A DNA stretch of 64,000 nucleotides from Halichondria panicea (taxonomy: Eukaryota; Porifera; Demospongiae; Suberitida; Halichondriidae). The notes beneath the pieces were generated by a model. It saw only the letters and a list, made by a program, of their open reading frames with translations. It searched no databases and was not told the origin of the DNA. The stretch is taken from contig NC_087380.1 in the NCBI RefSeq assembly GCF_963675165.1, forward strand, positions 1,603,803 through 1,667,802, read 5' to 3'. The translations under genes and the position numbers were made by a program. Of this stretch, positions 47,001-55,915 are shown piece after piece; within the stretch, counting starts at the first letter, position 1; each line of letters opens with the position of its first letter.

Positions 47001-47608
47001 ATTCATTTTTAAGTTGACTGAAATGTACCTTATGACGACTACCCGCATACATACAGGTGAATATATTCTTCCTCTTGGCTGCTTTGCGCAGTGTCTATAG
47101 ACAGAGAAAGTCAACCATGCAACGAAGTGCTGGAAAAAAGGAATCTTTACAGTTATTCTCGTGAGTGTGTCAACTCTCATGCATCAAGGCATTATAGAAG
47201 AATATAGGGCATGCATGCAACTCACTATCAGACTGCCTGAGTTAATTGCATGTCCTATTCTCTTTATAAGCCTGGTAAAATGTTGATCCTAATGCTTTGT
47301 ATACTTGCATGCACATGCAGACAACTCTTCAAGGCCACCGTAATTCTCCTTCCATTACTGGGGCTCACTTGGGTGTTTGGTCTACTCTCAGTCAACAGCA
47401 GCACTATTGTGTTTGCATGGTTGTTCTCTATCTTTAACTCACTGCAAGGCCTGTTCGTATTCATCTTCCATGTGCTCAGGAGTGAAAAGGTGCTGTGTTA
47501 TACACATATATATACATTGTGATTTAGCATTGTTATGTTTCTTCTAATTTTTAGGTCACAACCTTCGTAAAGCAGTCATTGTACAGAAACAAAATTAGTA
47601 TTGCATAA
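32053..47608 (+). CDS. Adhesion G-protein-coupled receptor with about 25 sushi domains
   Basis: Proposed start exon 32053-32134 is a signal peptide ([20 protein letters not shown], then YGQQ). Phase-1 sushi exons follow at 33602-33862 and 33948-34211, then an array of 23 from 35878 to 41893. Next come a hormone-receptor motif (42643-42998), GAIN/GPS (43126-45179), seven helices (45253-47489) and a short tail ending RNKISIA-stop at 47608. All joins are in phase, giving 2201 codons. Only the 5' end is uncertain: the two sushi exons before the array resemble the receptor cluster and may belong to a separate relic, but phase and residues at each junction fit. The conserved part alone (35878 on) is about 2000 residues. 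Adhesion GPCRs sit in the plasma membrane, are cut at the GPS, and signal through G proteins when the tethered segment is exposed. Confidence 0.75.
32243..32519 (+). pseudogene. Decayed Ig-like exon in the first intron of the adhesion GPCR
   Basis: One frame reads [17 protein letters not shown], resembling NNTEIFITDIGED in gene D's first Ig exon. Another frame reads [20 protein letters not shown], matching the LTC...QW.FP part. The two are offset by a frameshift and later motifs (YCC) are missing. It lies after the signal exon where genes B and D carry an Ig exon, so the GPCR's 5' end probably came from a receptor-family gene. Confidence 0.5.
33602..34211 (+). other. Two sushi exons with a Ser-Gly insertion
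   Basis: Exons 33602-33862 and 33948-34211 are near-identical linker-type sushi repeats ([15 protein letters not shown], then a four-Cys core). Before the last Cys, the usual WSGSAPTC is replaced by WSS, a Phe-rich piece encoded by a T run (FFEIFFL or FSENLFFL), then [14 protein letters not shown]. The reading frame is kept in both, although the T runs differ in length and are compensated nearby. They are counted in the adhesion GPCR model but are closest in sequence to genes C and E. Confidence 0.75.
34335..35296. mobile_element. Dispersed transposon family X, copy 1 (empty-site form)
   Basis: About 960 bp starting near AGTGTTCAAGCTGGCGCTGT and ending TACGCCTCGAGGCATAA. Matching pieces: 53449-53814 plus 54471-54924 (direct) and 55916-56486 plus 56860-56905 (inverted). 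It contains GCGCATGCGCATTACATCCA and a short CA tract. No coding sequence was seen, so it is a non-autonomous element or a compound of several, lying in the intron before the sushi array. Confidence 0.7.
36975..38722 (+). repeat. Recent 874-bp tandem duplication of four sushi exons
   Basis: Exons at 36975, 37195, 37413 and 37629 are repeated exactly 874 bp later (37849, 38069, 38287, 38503), introns included. Private changes are shared: an ACAACTAGG codon variant, [15 protein letters not shown], and the ATATATCTATATATAG intron end. Few differences were seen, such as TTCATG to GTCATG and GGGACTTCC to GGGACTGCC. Confidence 0.85.
40652..41057. mobile_element. MITE with perfect 27-bp terminal inverted repeats
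   Basis: TACCGTATATCTTCTAATTT begins the left arm (40652-40678); the right arm (41031-41057) is its exact reverse complement. Internal GTCCGG-containing subrepeats are also inverted. It lies in the intron before the last two sushi exons of the adhesion GPCR. A diverged copy is at 45923-46215. Confidence 0.85.
42643..42998 (+). other. Hormone-receptor motif (HRM) exons of the adhesion GPCR
   Basis: Exons 42643-42756 and 42904-42998 encode [30 protein letters not shown], then [19 protein letters not shown]. The C...W....G....Q.CP..G..TRFC...G.W......C pattern is that of the HRM found between the ectodomain and GAIN in many adhesion GPCRs and in secretin receptors, where it helps ligand binding. 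Confidence 0.8.
43126..45179 (+). other. GAIN domain and GPS cleavage site of the adhesion GPCR
   Basis: Exons 43126-43338, 43393-43461, 43511-43643, 44429-44566, 44626-44855 (possibly with a 54-bp in-frame intron), 44910-44965 and 45050-45179. The helical first half is followed by the beta half and the GPS. CVFWSV is the first conserved Cys-x-Phe-Trp, and [14 protein letters not shown] contains the H-F/T cleavage triad in place of the commoner H-L-T. The segment starting TAFAVLMD is the expected tethered agonist. The donor at 43339 (GTGAAG) is weak but is the one that keeps the frame. Confidence 0.8.
43915..44420. repeat. Repeat cluster in a GAIN-domain intron
   Basis: 44090-44200 contains TATGCCTCAAGGCGTAGCCG, a GT microsatellite at about 44138-44164, and TAACTGCTCAACAGTTGCAATG, matching (inverted) the end of transposon family X. 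44300-44400 matches the repeat at 2520-2640. No exon seen between 43644 and 44428. Confidence 0.6.
45253..47608 (+). other. Seven-transmembrane region of the adhesion GPCR
   Basis: Exons 45253-45359, 45416-45527, 45694-45847, 46435-46501, 46636-46711, 47057-47160, 47321-47489 and 47555-47608. TM1 [20 protein letters not shown]2 [20 protein letters not shown]3 ending [20 protein letters not shown]4 [22 protein letters not shown]5 [16 protein letters not shown]6 [22 protein letters not shown]7 [26 protein letters not shown] in TM3, GWG in TM4 and LGLTWVFG in TM6 are hallmark motifs of family B2. The intracellular tail is only about 20 residues. Confidence 0.92.
45923..46215. mobile_element. Diverged copy of the 40652 MITE
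   Basis: Begins TACCGTATACCTTCTAATTT and ends TGTATACGGTA, with interior GCATGCAGTTGTAGTATGCC comparable to the first copy. It lies in the intron between TM3/4 and TM4 exons. Confidence 0.7.
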
Positions 47609-48590
47609 ACTTCTGCCTCAGGAAAAACAATCTGGTATAAATAGACTTATTAATTTTACTGATTCAGTCTATATATCCTAGGGATGTCCAGTAATTAATT
47701 ACTTCCCCCAGGCACTATTCTTAAAATCTACTTACTCAGCAGAATTGAATTGATATGATGCATCTTGACAAAATTTGGTACATGCACGCAATAAAATTCA
47801 AAAATGTTGTGTAGTAAGCTTGACAGTATTGAGCTAGCTACCTAGATGGGCGTGGCTTCCGATAAGCAGTCAATCCACGAACATTGTGGAACGAAAGGCT
47901 TTTAGAGGCCATTCCACGAAATATAAGTGCCTCGAAAATTTCGCGCTATACAATAGTAGTTTTTGGCTGCTTTATAAATAGGGGTGCTTATACATGGCCG
48001 CATGCATGCATGGGAGTCCAAGGTGTATTTTTTTGTACACACCTCTAAGCATGCATGTGTGTGTGTGTGTGTATCATCATTATAGCAACCGATGCTTCTG
48101 CAATTCATTATAGCAATAATTTATTGGTGCCAGACTGTGCATGAAATACATGTATATAGTCATGCAGAGTAAAAATCCGACGAGTGTTATTCAGCTCAAG
48201 CCAATTGCAAGTCACTCTAGATTCAGCAAACACGATTCTACAAGACAAAGCCATTGAGACTGTATCTGAGTCTTGCTCAGAGATGTCATACATTGCTGGA
48301 TATTGGAAAATTCAAAACTGGCATACAAATTTAATCTTTAATGATCATCAGATGAATGATGCCATACTCACAGGAAAACCTTGAAGCACGGCTACTTGCA
48401 TAAATATACTAACTGTTTTTTCACTTAGTGCCGCTATATACTATACTAGCGAAATGATAATACGAAGTCCATACTCATTGTACATAATTTAATAAGACTT
48501 GTAGTTATAGTCACCTTTTTATTTTTGGTTCGTTGAAAACACGATGCCAGGAATTCAAGTGTAGATATTTTCTTTATATAAACTTAGCTA
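47609..48590. other. Intergenic stretch after the adhesion GPCR
   Basis: No gene recognised. It contains a half copy of the 22639 MITE at about 47880-47951 (GAGGCCATTCCACGAAATAT, CTCGAAAATTTCGCGCTATA) and a short GT tract near 48056. Confidence 0.6.
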
Positions 48591-48593
48591 CGT

Positions 48594-48937
48594 ACTACCA
48601 GTATAGTCGGGCACCGCCGCCTCTACTGTTGCCCGGAAGGAGGTCGGGAATCACAGTTTTGTTCTGTTGGTGGAATTCCACCAACCCAATCAGATTGCAG
48701 TATCTCAAGTGGATTGATCACACCCACTCAAATTTACCACGTGTGAATTTTGCACACGTTGGATTGACTGAGAGGCGTGGCCAACACCCACTTTAATAAA
48801 TGATATTCATCGCTATTGGCTAGCACCCACATAGAATAAATGATATTCATGATACTATTGCGTAACAGGCCAGAACAAAACTGTGGATTATTCCCGACCT
48901 CCTTCAGGGAGGGCGGCGGCGCACGACTACTACCAGT
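48594..48937. mobile_element. Inverted-repeat element with about 70-bp arms
   Basis: 48594-48666 (GAGGTCGGGAATCACAGTTT) and 48871-48937 (CTGTGGATTATTCCCGACCT) are reverse complements with a few mismatches. The about 200-bp interior has no coding sequence; it includes two near-identical AATAAATGATATTCAT words. Confidence 0.75.
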
Positions 48938-49239
48938 ACATGCAGTGAGTTGATAGCTAGCTCTAGATTCTAGTCTTCAAGCTTGTCATCAAGGAGGGGG
49001 GTGCTCAAGCCCCCAAAGCTTCCCACTGGATCCGTTACTGCGTGACTGAATAGTGTTATTAGTGCCATCTGTTTTGTGTAGAACTTTCTGTCATTTTTTG
49101 TGAGCTATTCATTGATGGGAAAGGAATGATAATAAACCAGCCCAACCCCCATGAGCTGGTGTGCTTGTGATAGTCAAATCACACTGAGCTAGATTATCTT
49201 TAGATCTGAGTGGCTATTCTCTAGACTCCTGCCAGTACA

Positions 49240-49929
49240 ATGGAGCTTTTGCTTCTAGCATTAGGTGAGATTTGCTGACCTTTAGATATCTGTGCTGCTA
49301 CATTAAAAGGTCTATAATTATGCACACTGCTTATCTTTTGAAAGTCTGTTTTTTGTCTGTATAGTTTTCTGTTCTTTGTCAAAAAGTCAGGCTCAAACCT
49401 GTGGTGATATTGGGACCAATGTTGAGGGGTTCACTGAAAGCAGAGAACAGAAGTTCTTCCTCAACACTCAAGCTCCCGCTCCATGTGACGGGACAATCGA
49501 TCAGTTTGAGTACTGCTATTACGTAACTGATCAGCAATTAGGAGGTTATCTGTTCACATTTGCTGTCTATAGGGAAACATACCCAGGGAGTAACGCATAC
49601 ACTCCAATTTCTGATCCATTCAACACTGGTACATCTTTTTTCAACCAAGGAGGGGACAGTTTTACATGCAAAACATTTCAAGCTGATCAGACTATCAAAG
49701 TTCAAGCTGGTGATATGATTGGTGCTTGCATATATGACCCTCCAAATGAGAGTGGCTTTCTTGGTAGTAGAACGCAACTTGACGTAGTTGGACAACAAGC
49801 TGGTTCCGATCGATTCCTGATGTGTCAGCAACTGATAACTCAGGATGTAGTAACTCAGCTGTTCCTGATTTCGTTAGTGGTCTCAGTAGAGCGAACTCGT
49901 TCGTTATGCACATCTATGCAATTATATTT
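49240..49929 (+). pseudogene. Secreted or surface protein fragment, unknown domain, probable frameshift
   Basis: Exon 1 (49240-49264) plus the start of exon 2 (49365 on) form a signal peptide: MELLLLALVFCSLSKSQAQ. The following 140 residues (TCGDIGTNVEGFTESREQKF, DQFEYCYYVT, YLFTFAVYRETY, QAGDMIGACIYDP) resemble no family I can name; Cys spacing and the early position suggest an extracellular beta-rich domain. From about 49800 the open frame loses character, while another frame reads SIPDVSATDNSGCSN, AVPDFVSGLS, SFVMHIYAII up to a good donor at 49930. That looks like the real continuation, so an indel at about 49785-49815 is likely. No further exon of the same gene is clear; gene G's scraps begin 0.65 kb on, and G may once have been its 3' part. 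Confidence 0.55.
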
Positions 49930-50316
49930 GTAAGTCCTTCAAAATAGAACTATTCATTCATATTGTAATAATGATTCGTTCTCGAGTTTATATGGCTTAC
50001 TTTAAAGGACATTGCAGACTCTTCAAATTTGTGTGCAGCAACATCAGTGGATATAACTTAGCTATTCTATACTTAGTTAGCTCTGCATGTGCTAGCTATT
50101 GATAGCTGCAAGGGTAAGAATAGAGCTGCAAAGCCACACTGGTTCAGAGCTTGCAGCCATGCACTAATAATTATAGATCTTGAACTTTTGGCATCTCTTT
50201 CAGTAGGCATAACTCGAGAACGAAGCATTGTTTTGTAAATCCACGAAAGAAAACATGGCTAGAAGCCTATAGAAACTCTTACTTGCACTTCATTGATCAT
50301 TGAGCAGCTGTAGCAG

Positions 50317-50402
<86 letters not shown>
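50317..50402. repeat. (CA)n microsatellite
   Basis: About 43 uninterrupted CA units, the longest perfect dinucleotide run in the window, hence likely length-polymorphic. Confidence 0.95.
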
Positions 50403-50406
<4 letters not shown>

Positions 50407-50503
50407 TGTAGTGATTTGTGCACGCATGTCAGACCTCCTCCGCATATTTAGTGCATGCCATGGCAGCAAGCAGAGGCGGGTGACTCCTATCGGCCAGTTG
50501 GAG

Positions 50504-50543
50504 CGTCGCCCGGTTTCTTAAATTTCACGGAAACCGGGCGACG
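50504..50543. repeat. Perfect hairpin, 13-bp GC-rich arms
   Basis: CGTCGCCCGGTTT at 50504-50516 pairs perfectly with AAACCGGGCGACG at 50531-50543. It sits immediately before the broken sushi exon of gene G and may be part of an insertion at the breakpoint. Confidence 0.75.
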
Positions 50544-50583
50544 ACCCAGCCCACCAAACTGAACTATTTTCTTGAGATCAAGG

Positions 50584-52617
50584 TTGATCAAAAGACACAG
50601 GACTTGTGGGAGTGATGGAGTGTGGAGTGGGTCAGCTCCAACTAGCTTGTGTGCGTAAGTGGAATGGACTTTGTACTGTTTCTTAATTGCTTGAATTATG
50701 TTCACTATTTCAGGACCATGTTATGATTTACCATTGCCTATACTCATGGACTTGCTGACAGCAGACCTATTAATACCTTTGCTACCCACACTTGCGACAA
50801 TGGCTACACTCTCACTGGAGGGAGTTTCAGAGTTTGTCAGAGTGATGGGACCTGGAGTGGATCAGTTCCAACCTGTCAACATGAGAACAAACAAAATTAA
50901 TAATAAATATCTTTGTTAGTTTCCTGTGGCCCTCCTCCCTCAATTGACAATGGATCTCCTGGGACACCAACCAGCATAATGATCAGAGGAGAAGCGACCT
51001 ACACCTGTGACATTGGATTCATTTTGATTGGCTCTAAAACCATCACATGTTTGAGTACTGGAAACTGGAGCAGCTCACCATCCTGTCAGAGTAAGCGGTC
51101 ATTTTTGCATATATAATTTTTATCCCAACCCCTCATAGCCCCTCCCCCTGTGTACTTGTCCTTCTCCTTCACCAACTACTTGTCTGGGCTCTCTGAGATT
51201 CCCCTGTCCTCCGTGGGAGAGGGGAGTAGCCTCGTCTGTCATACTGACCTTGCTGGCTGCTGTGAGGGGAACACTGGAGATTGGTACTATCCTAATGGCT
51301 CTGTTGTTACGGAGGATGGAGTGTTGTATGTTAGCAGAGGTCAGATGAGTGTCAGTCTGATGATGAGTGGAACTGCTACTGCTCTCGGTGGCCTCTACTG
51401 TTGTGTGGTGCCTACCAGTGGAGGGAGGGACACAGCGTGCATTGTGTTACGTTAGTGACATAGTGTGGATTGTTATTGCAGTTCATACATTCCATGACAG
51501 CCTCTACTGATGCATGAGAGCTCTGTGGATGCTCCATCTACTGATGATAGCTCTATGGGTGCTCAGAGTGACAACACTGGTGCTGTGGTGAGAGGAGTGG
51601 TGGCCCTGGTAGCAGTGATTGCAGTGACTGTAGTGATGGTGACCTACCTAGTGCTCCGGTACAAGAGAGGAAGGAAAATGTGAGTTTGACGGTTTAAAGT
51701 GGTTTATGTGGTTTGTGTCATTAGTTTAAGTAGACACACTTTGTTCACTACCAAATGGAACAGTTGTCACTAGGAGCCAGGACATTACTGAATCAGACAC
51801 TGATCTACTGTACAGTGTTGGAGATACAGGTGCACTCAGACTCCATCGTCGAGGGTCTGTGTCAGGCCCCACTGGCTCCTACTGCTGTGTGATTCCTGAT
51901 AATACTGGAGTAGAACTGGCATTCTGTGTGCAGTTAGGTGAGTGGGTCTGTGTTCATGCATTAATTATTGATTATGCCACGTTTCAGTGACTGAAGTCAT
52001 CACTACCTCTCCTCCCACTACAAGTCAGTGGCACTATTATTGAGATGAGCGCAGCATGTATTGTGTTAGGTTGGTACTGACAGCTTGTGGGTTGTCTCAT
52101 GCATTCTATTACAGCCTCTACTGATGAGAGCTCTCTCTGTCCCCCGAGTGACAACACTGGTGCTATGGTGGGTGGAGTGGTGGCCCTGGTAGCAATGGTG
52201 GTGATCGCAGTGACTGTAGTGATGGTGACCTACCTAGTGCTCCGGTACAAGAGAGGAGAGAAAATGTGAGTTTGCCACGGTTTAAAGTGGTTTGTGTAGA
52301 GTCAGTGTCATTAGTTTAAGTAGACACACTTTGTCGTGTGTAAACAAGCTTCATGTGAACTAAACAAACTGATTGTCATAATTATACTACTAAGTAATAT
52401 CATCTGTTCTCTCACACACAGGACTGTTCCTCGAGATATCCCCCTTACTGATCAGGGTCAAAGTGCAGCCGCTACCTACGAGACCGTCACTGCCACTTAT
52501 GAGGAGATCCCAGCTTCCAGAGAGGTCAAAGGTGACTACAGCTACACACAGAACAATGCCTACTCGACTGTGAGTGGGCGTGAGGCTCCTGCTGCTAGAG
52601 GAATATACGATAACTGA
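50584..52617 (+). pseudogene. Gene G: recombined receptor copy with two membrane exons
   Basis: Pieces in order: 3' half of a sushi exon (to 50655); sushi exon 50714-50880 with an internal deletion, frameshift and donor GT changed to AT; intact sushi 50920-51090 (SCGPPPSIDNG); Ig-like exon 51139-51450 (LVCHTDLAGCC, YCCVVP); membrane exon 51501-51679 with an early stop (STDA-stop); only the 3' half of the other Ig-like exon type, about 51749-51937; linker exon from 51987; second membrane exon 52115-52265 (GAMVGGVVALVAMVVIAVTV); tail 52422-52617 with YETV, YEEI, YSYT, YSTV, YDN. The second helix and tail are intact and match gene E. The order shows two different 3' ends fused by recombination. 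There is no signal peptide unless 49240 supplies it. It could still donate sequence to its neighbours by gene conversion. Confidence 0.8.
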
Positions 52618-52954
52618 ACTATCACATTCTTCATAATGTCTCAAGTTTTGAATTGTATTTTAGTTCATACAGAGCACATGCAATATCAGCTCTTCTCACA
52701 TAACGTTTACACCACACTCTGCCTGTTTTCCTCTCATTGTAATTGAAAGAAAAAAAGGGAAATAGGTGGAGTGTTTTCAGAGGTTCAACATGATCATGTA
52801 ATATTCCCATGTACATATTATGTTTCTTGATCAGAATGAAATCATGCTACAAAACTAATAATTTGGCTCTAGACCTCATGATAAGTCAATAGGTATAGGG
52901 AAGATATTCACTATTAAGGTGTGTGACTGTGTTCAGCCATAGTATCTAGTGTTC

Positions 52955-53393
52955 AGCTGCCTTGGAGAAAGTTCAGAGGAGAGCAGCCCACTGGATCTGT
53001 TCCAAGTGGGACAAACATAATTACAGCTGGACAAAATCGTACGACCAAGCCCGGACTGAGCTCCAATGGCCAACACTATCGCAAAGGCATGCAATACAAG
53101 ATCCTAAACTCTCTGGACTGCATCAATTTCGAGAAATATTTCAGACTAACTACCACAAACACAAACACAATTCAAGGCATCACCACCTCACACTATTTTG
53201 TGAACAATCGAGAATAAACTGTTACAGGCATTCGTATTTCATGATCTAGGATTGGTTACATGGAGAAACAACCATTTCATTAATGCCCCCAAGACTCTTG
53301 CCCGAACTTATGGAACAATCTTCCAGAAGACATTGCAAGCTCAACTTCCTTAAAGTTATTCAAAACTAAGCTACATGACTTTTCAATTCATTA
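52955..53393 (+). pseudogene. LINE (non-LTR retrotransposon) 3' end, copy 1
   Basis: KVQRRAAHWICSKW, ELQWPTLSQRHA, then in another frame WNNLPEDIASSTSLKLFKTK, LHDFSIH-stop at about 53393. QRRAA...L.WPTL..R and the final WNNLP..I....SL..FK..L are the usual C-terminus of LINE reverse-transcriptase proteins. There is a frame change between the two parts and nothing of the reverse-transcriptase core, so it is a 5'-truncated dead copy. Confidence 0.75.
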
Positions 53394-53448
53394 GAAAATG
53401 TACATTAGTATGTGTTTGTTTGTGTTCTCAGGGAGTACCTTAGTAAAC

Positions 53449-54924
53449 TAGTGTTCAAGCTGGCGCTGTGCTAATGCCTCTCGCCATGTTTTTGCTTTCG
53501 CTCTAAAGTATTAGAGTGTTATTAGTTTCTATAATGAATTTTATATTAAAGTTAGCTTATCTATATAAAGTCACTGAGAAGAAATGACTTATTTACATAC
53601 ATCTATTGTTGTTATTTATTGTATTATGTAGCTTACCAGGACCTCAAGAAAGAAGAAAATTGATTCTTCCAGGATCTGTAGTTCAGTGTATATAATATCT
53701 AAGAAGAAAAGACCTGTGTACATGCATATTGTTATCTATATTGTTATATGGTAGTGTTTTGTGGTTTACCAGGCCCTCAAGACAAAAATGATTCTGCCAG
53801 GAGGATCTGGATCTTGGATATTATTTTCTCACACGTGGGGAATCTGCACTAGTCACACAATACGTCAAGATGACAGACACATGCACAAATCTCCCTATCT
53901 CATCCCTCCCCGCCCTTCTAGGTCGCCCTTCGATGCTATGGTCATGCTGTCAGCTGGATCGTTCTATGCATGGCCCCTCAAATTTCAGAATCAGGCTCCT
54001 AGTGGGCTGTGACGGGCTCGAGCTGGATGCGTCCAGGTTTAGATATCGCAACAGAGGAAATATCTCTCCCGGTGATGCATCGTGCAAACTATGCAACACT
54101 GAAGAAGAATCACCTTCACACTTTTTAGTAAGTTGCCCTGCTCTCTCAATGCGCAGACTTGCTCTCCTGCAGGATGCCCCATCCTGCATCAGTGTTCACC
54201 TCCCCCACGACTCAAGGGCACTACATGACACCCTCTACAATCTCCTGCAAGGCCTTGTCTGGCTGAAAGCTGCCCATGCGCAAGAGTGGCTCTTGCTCTT
54301 CATCAAAGATCTAAGGCAAACCCGCGCTGATCTCCTTCTCACAAGCACATTGGTTTAAAGCTCCACCCTCTTACTGCGTGTTATAATAATACCCATTTTC
54401 AATATTCTTTTTTGTCTGCCCAATGGGCTACTCTTCATTATTTGGAGGCTACAAAGAAGAAGAAGAAGAAGGGGAATGAGCGCGCATGCGCATTACATCC
54501 ATAGGAATAATTAAAGGGTGTGTCCAAAGAGATCAATTTCACAAATGGCTACTGCTAGCTAGCTGTTTTAACAGATATTTTCTGAGTATTGTAGCTAACA
54601 AAAAGCTAGCGCTTTAGTGCAAGGCTAACTCATATGTTGAATAGAAAGTTTGTGCGGACAGATGATGCTATGAAAGATTCTGAAGAGACTGCAACAGCCT
54701 TCAATGTGAGTCAAACTAGCCATAACTCGAGAAAGAAGCTTTAGTTTGCTAATCCACGAATCAAAATCCAAGAGAAGGTGGCTAGAAGCCTATAGAAGCT
54801 GTTAGTTTTCGTCGCATTGTAACCGTTGAGCAGTTATAGCTGGAATACACACACACACAGACAGACAGACACACACACAGTCAGCATTACCGTATCCCTC
54901 GTGCGGCTACGCCTCGAGGCATAA
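53449..54924. mobile_element. Transposon family X, copy 2, interrupted by a LINE fragment
   Basis: 53449-53814 matches 34335-34836 with internal gaps, and 54471-54924 matches 34837-35296 closely. The two halves meet at GGATCT/GGGGAATGAG, which is uninterrupted in copy 1 (about 34832-34846). Everything from 53815 to 54470 is thus a later insertion. Confidence 0.85.
53815..54470 (+). mobile_element. LINE 3' end, copy 2, inserted into family X
   Basis: The frame to the stop at 54358 contains GDASCKLCNTEEESPSHFLV, SCPALSMRRLALLQ: a CxxC...H....C zinc motif typical of the C-terminus of many LINE reverse transcriptases. A short 3' UTR follows, ending in an (AAG)n tail at about 54450-54470. It is strongly 5'-truncated and lies exactly at the site that is empty in copy 1 of family X. 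This is a different LINE family from 52955-53393. Confidence 0.8.
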
Positions 54925-55005
54925 CAACCTTAAAGGGCGACTTGGATTCGAAGCTAAGTAAGTGTCTACTTGGAATAGCTAGCTAGCTAGTAAAGCTAAC
55001 CTCGT

Positions 55006-55046
55006 GCATAGATACTATAAATTACTGTAATTTATAGTATCTATGC
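55006..55046. repeat. Perfect 19-bp hairpin
   Basis: GCATAGATACTATAAATTA at 55006-55024 pairs perfectly with 55028-55046 around a 3-base loop. Probably a foldback relic. Confidence 0.85.
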
Positions 55047-55604
55047 CTCGTGCCTGACTGACCTAGTACCTCGTACGTGCAGCCGGCTATTATAGTGTAC
55101 AAAACTTTCTGTACTATTGATAATCAACACCAAACACAGAAACTAGACAAAGTGACAACAAATAATGGCACAGTCACTCCATCATGGATATGAAACACTT
55201 CAACATCCGTCTATGCCTAGCGCCTACACTGTACTGTACGGCCGAGGATAAAGCTGCTCAAGATATAAGTGGTGAGTGTAATGCTTGTGCATATGTTGGG
55301 GGACTACTGAGCGTTGTACATATTAGGCGTACCCTAGGTACGTTTAAGGTACGGTATTAAAACTGTTTGCTCATTAATTATTCATGAGCTAGATCTAGCA
55401 GCTAGCTAGAGTGTTAGTCTCGCGCACCAGCCCCGAATATTTTCTATTTGAACGCTAGGTCGATAACATGGGTCTGGTGAACTTAAATTAATATCAACAA
55501 GTTGTGTTGACACGCCAAAAATTTCTTGGCGTGTTAACCGCTGCGGTCAATTAGAGGGGAAAAGAAGTTATGCCAAGCAGCCTCTTGTTGCCCAACTTGC
55601 TTAC

Positions 55605-55915
55605 AGTTTCCAGCTAGAGACAATAATGGCTTATTTATGCTCTAAGACTATCCCAGAAGATCACAGAAAGAGAGAGAAGTTCCATGGGTAGTAGTTGCAC
55701 AGAAGCAAGAGCTGAGTTGTAGCTTCAAGGATGTCTCCTTGGCTACTATCTCTATATAATAGATCTATACCAAACCAGCAATCCATATATTCAAGTGTCA
55801 GTACTGCATAAGATTTGATTTGCATCTTTTGCTCTGAGAACTGAATCCATTCTCTATTAAAACATAACTGCCTGGTTTCAGCTCAGTCTAGATCTTTCTA
55901 GTGACTCTAGTAGTT
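55605..55915. repeat. Duplicated 5' flank block, copy 2
   Basis: Matches 10-370 upstream of gene A. Here it is followed by an inverted copy of family X and, 2 kb later, by the start of gene H. Confidence 0.7.

Noticed and set aside
50300-50521. His/Thr-rich ORF
   Set aside because: Same artefact from the 50317-50402 CA repeat.
55183-55270. Possible short first exon (MDMKHFNIRLCL...) before a GTGAGT
   Set aside because: Weak signal-peptide character and no in-phase downstream exon; lies among transposon debris.
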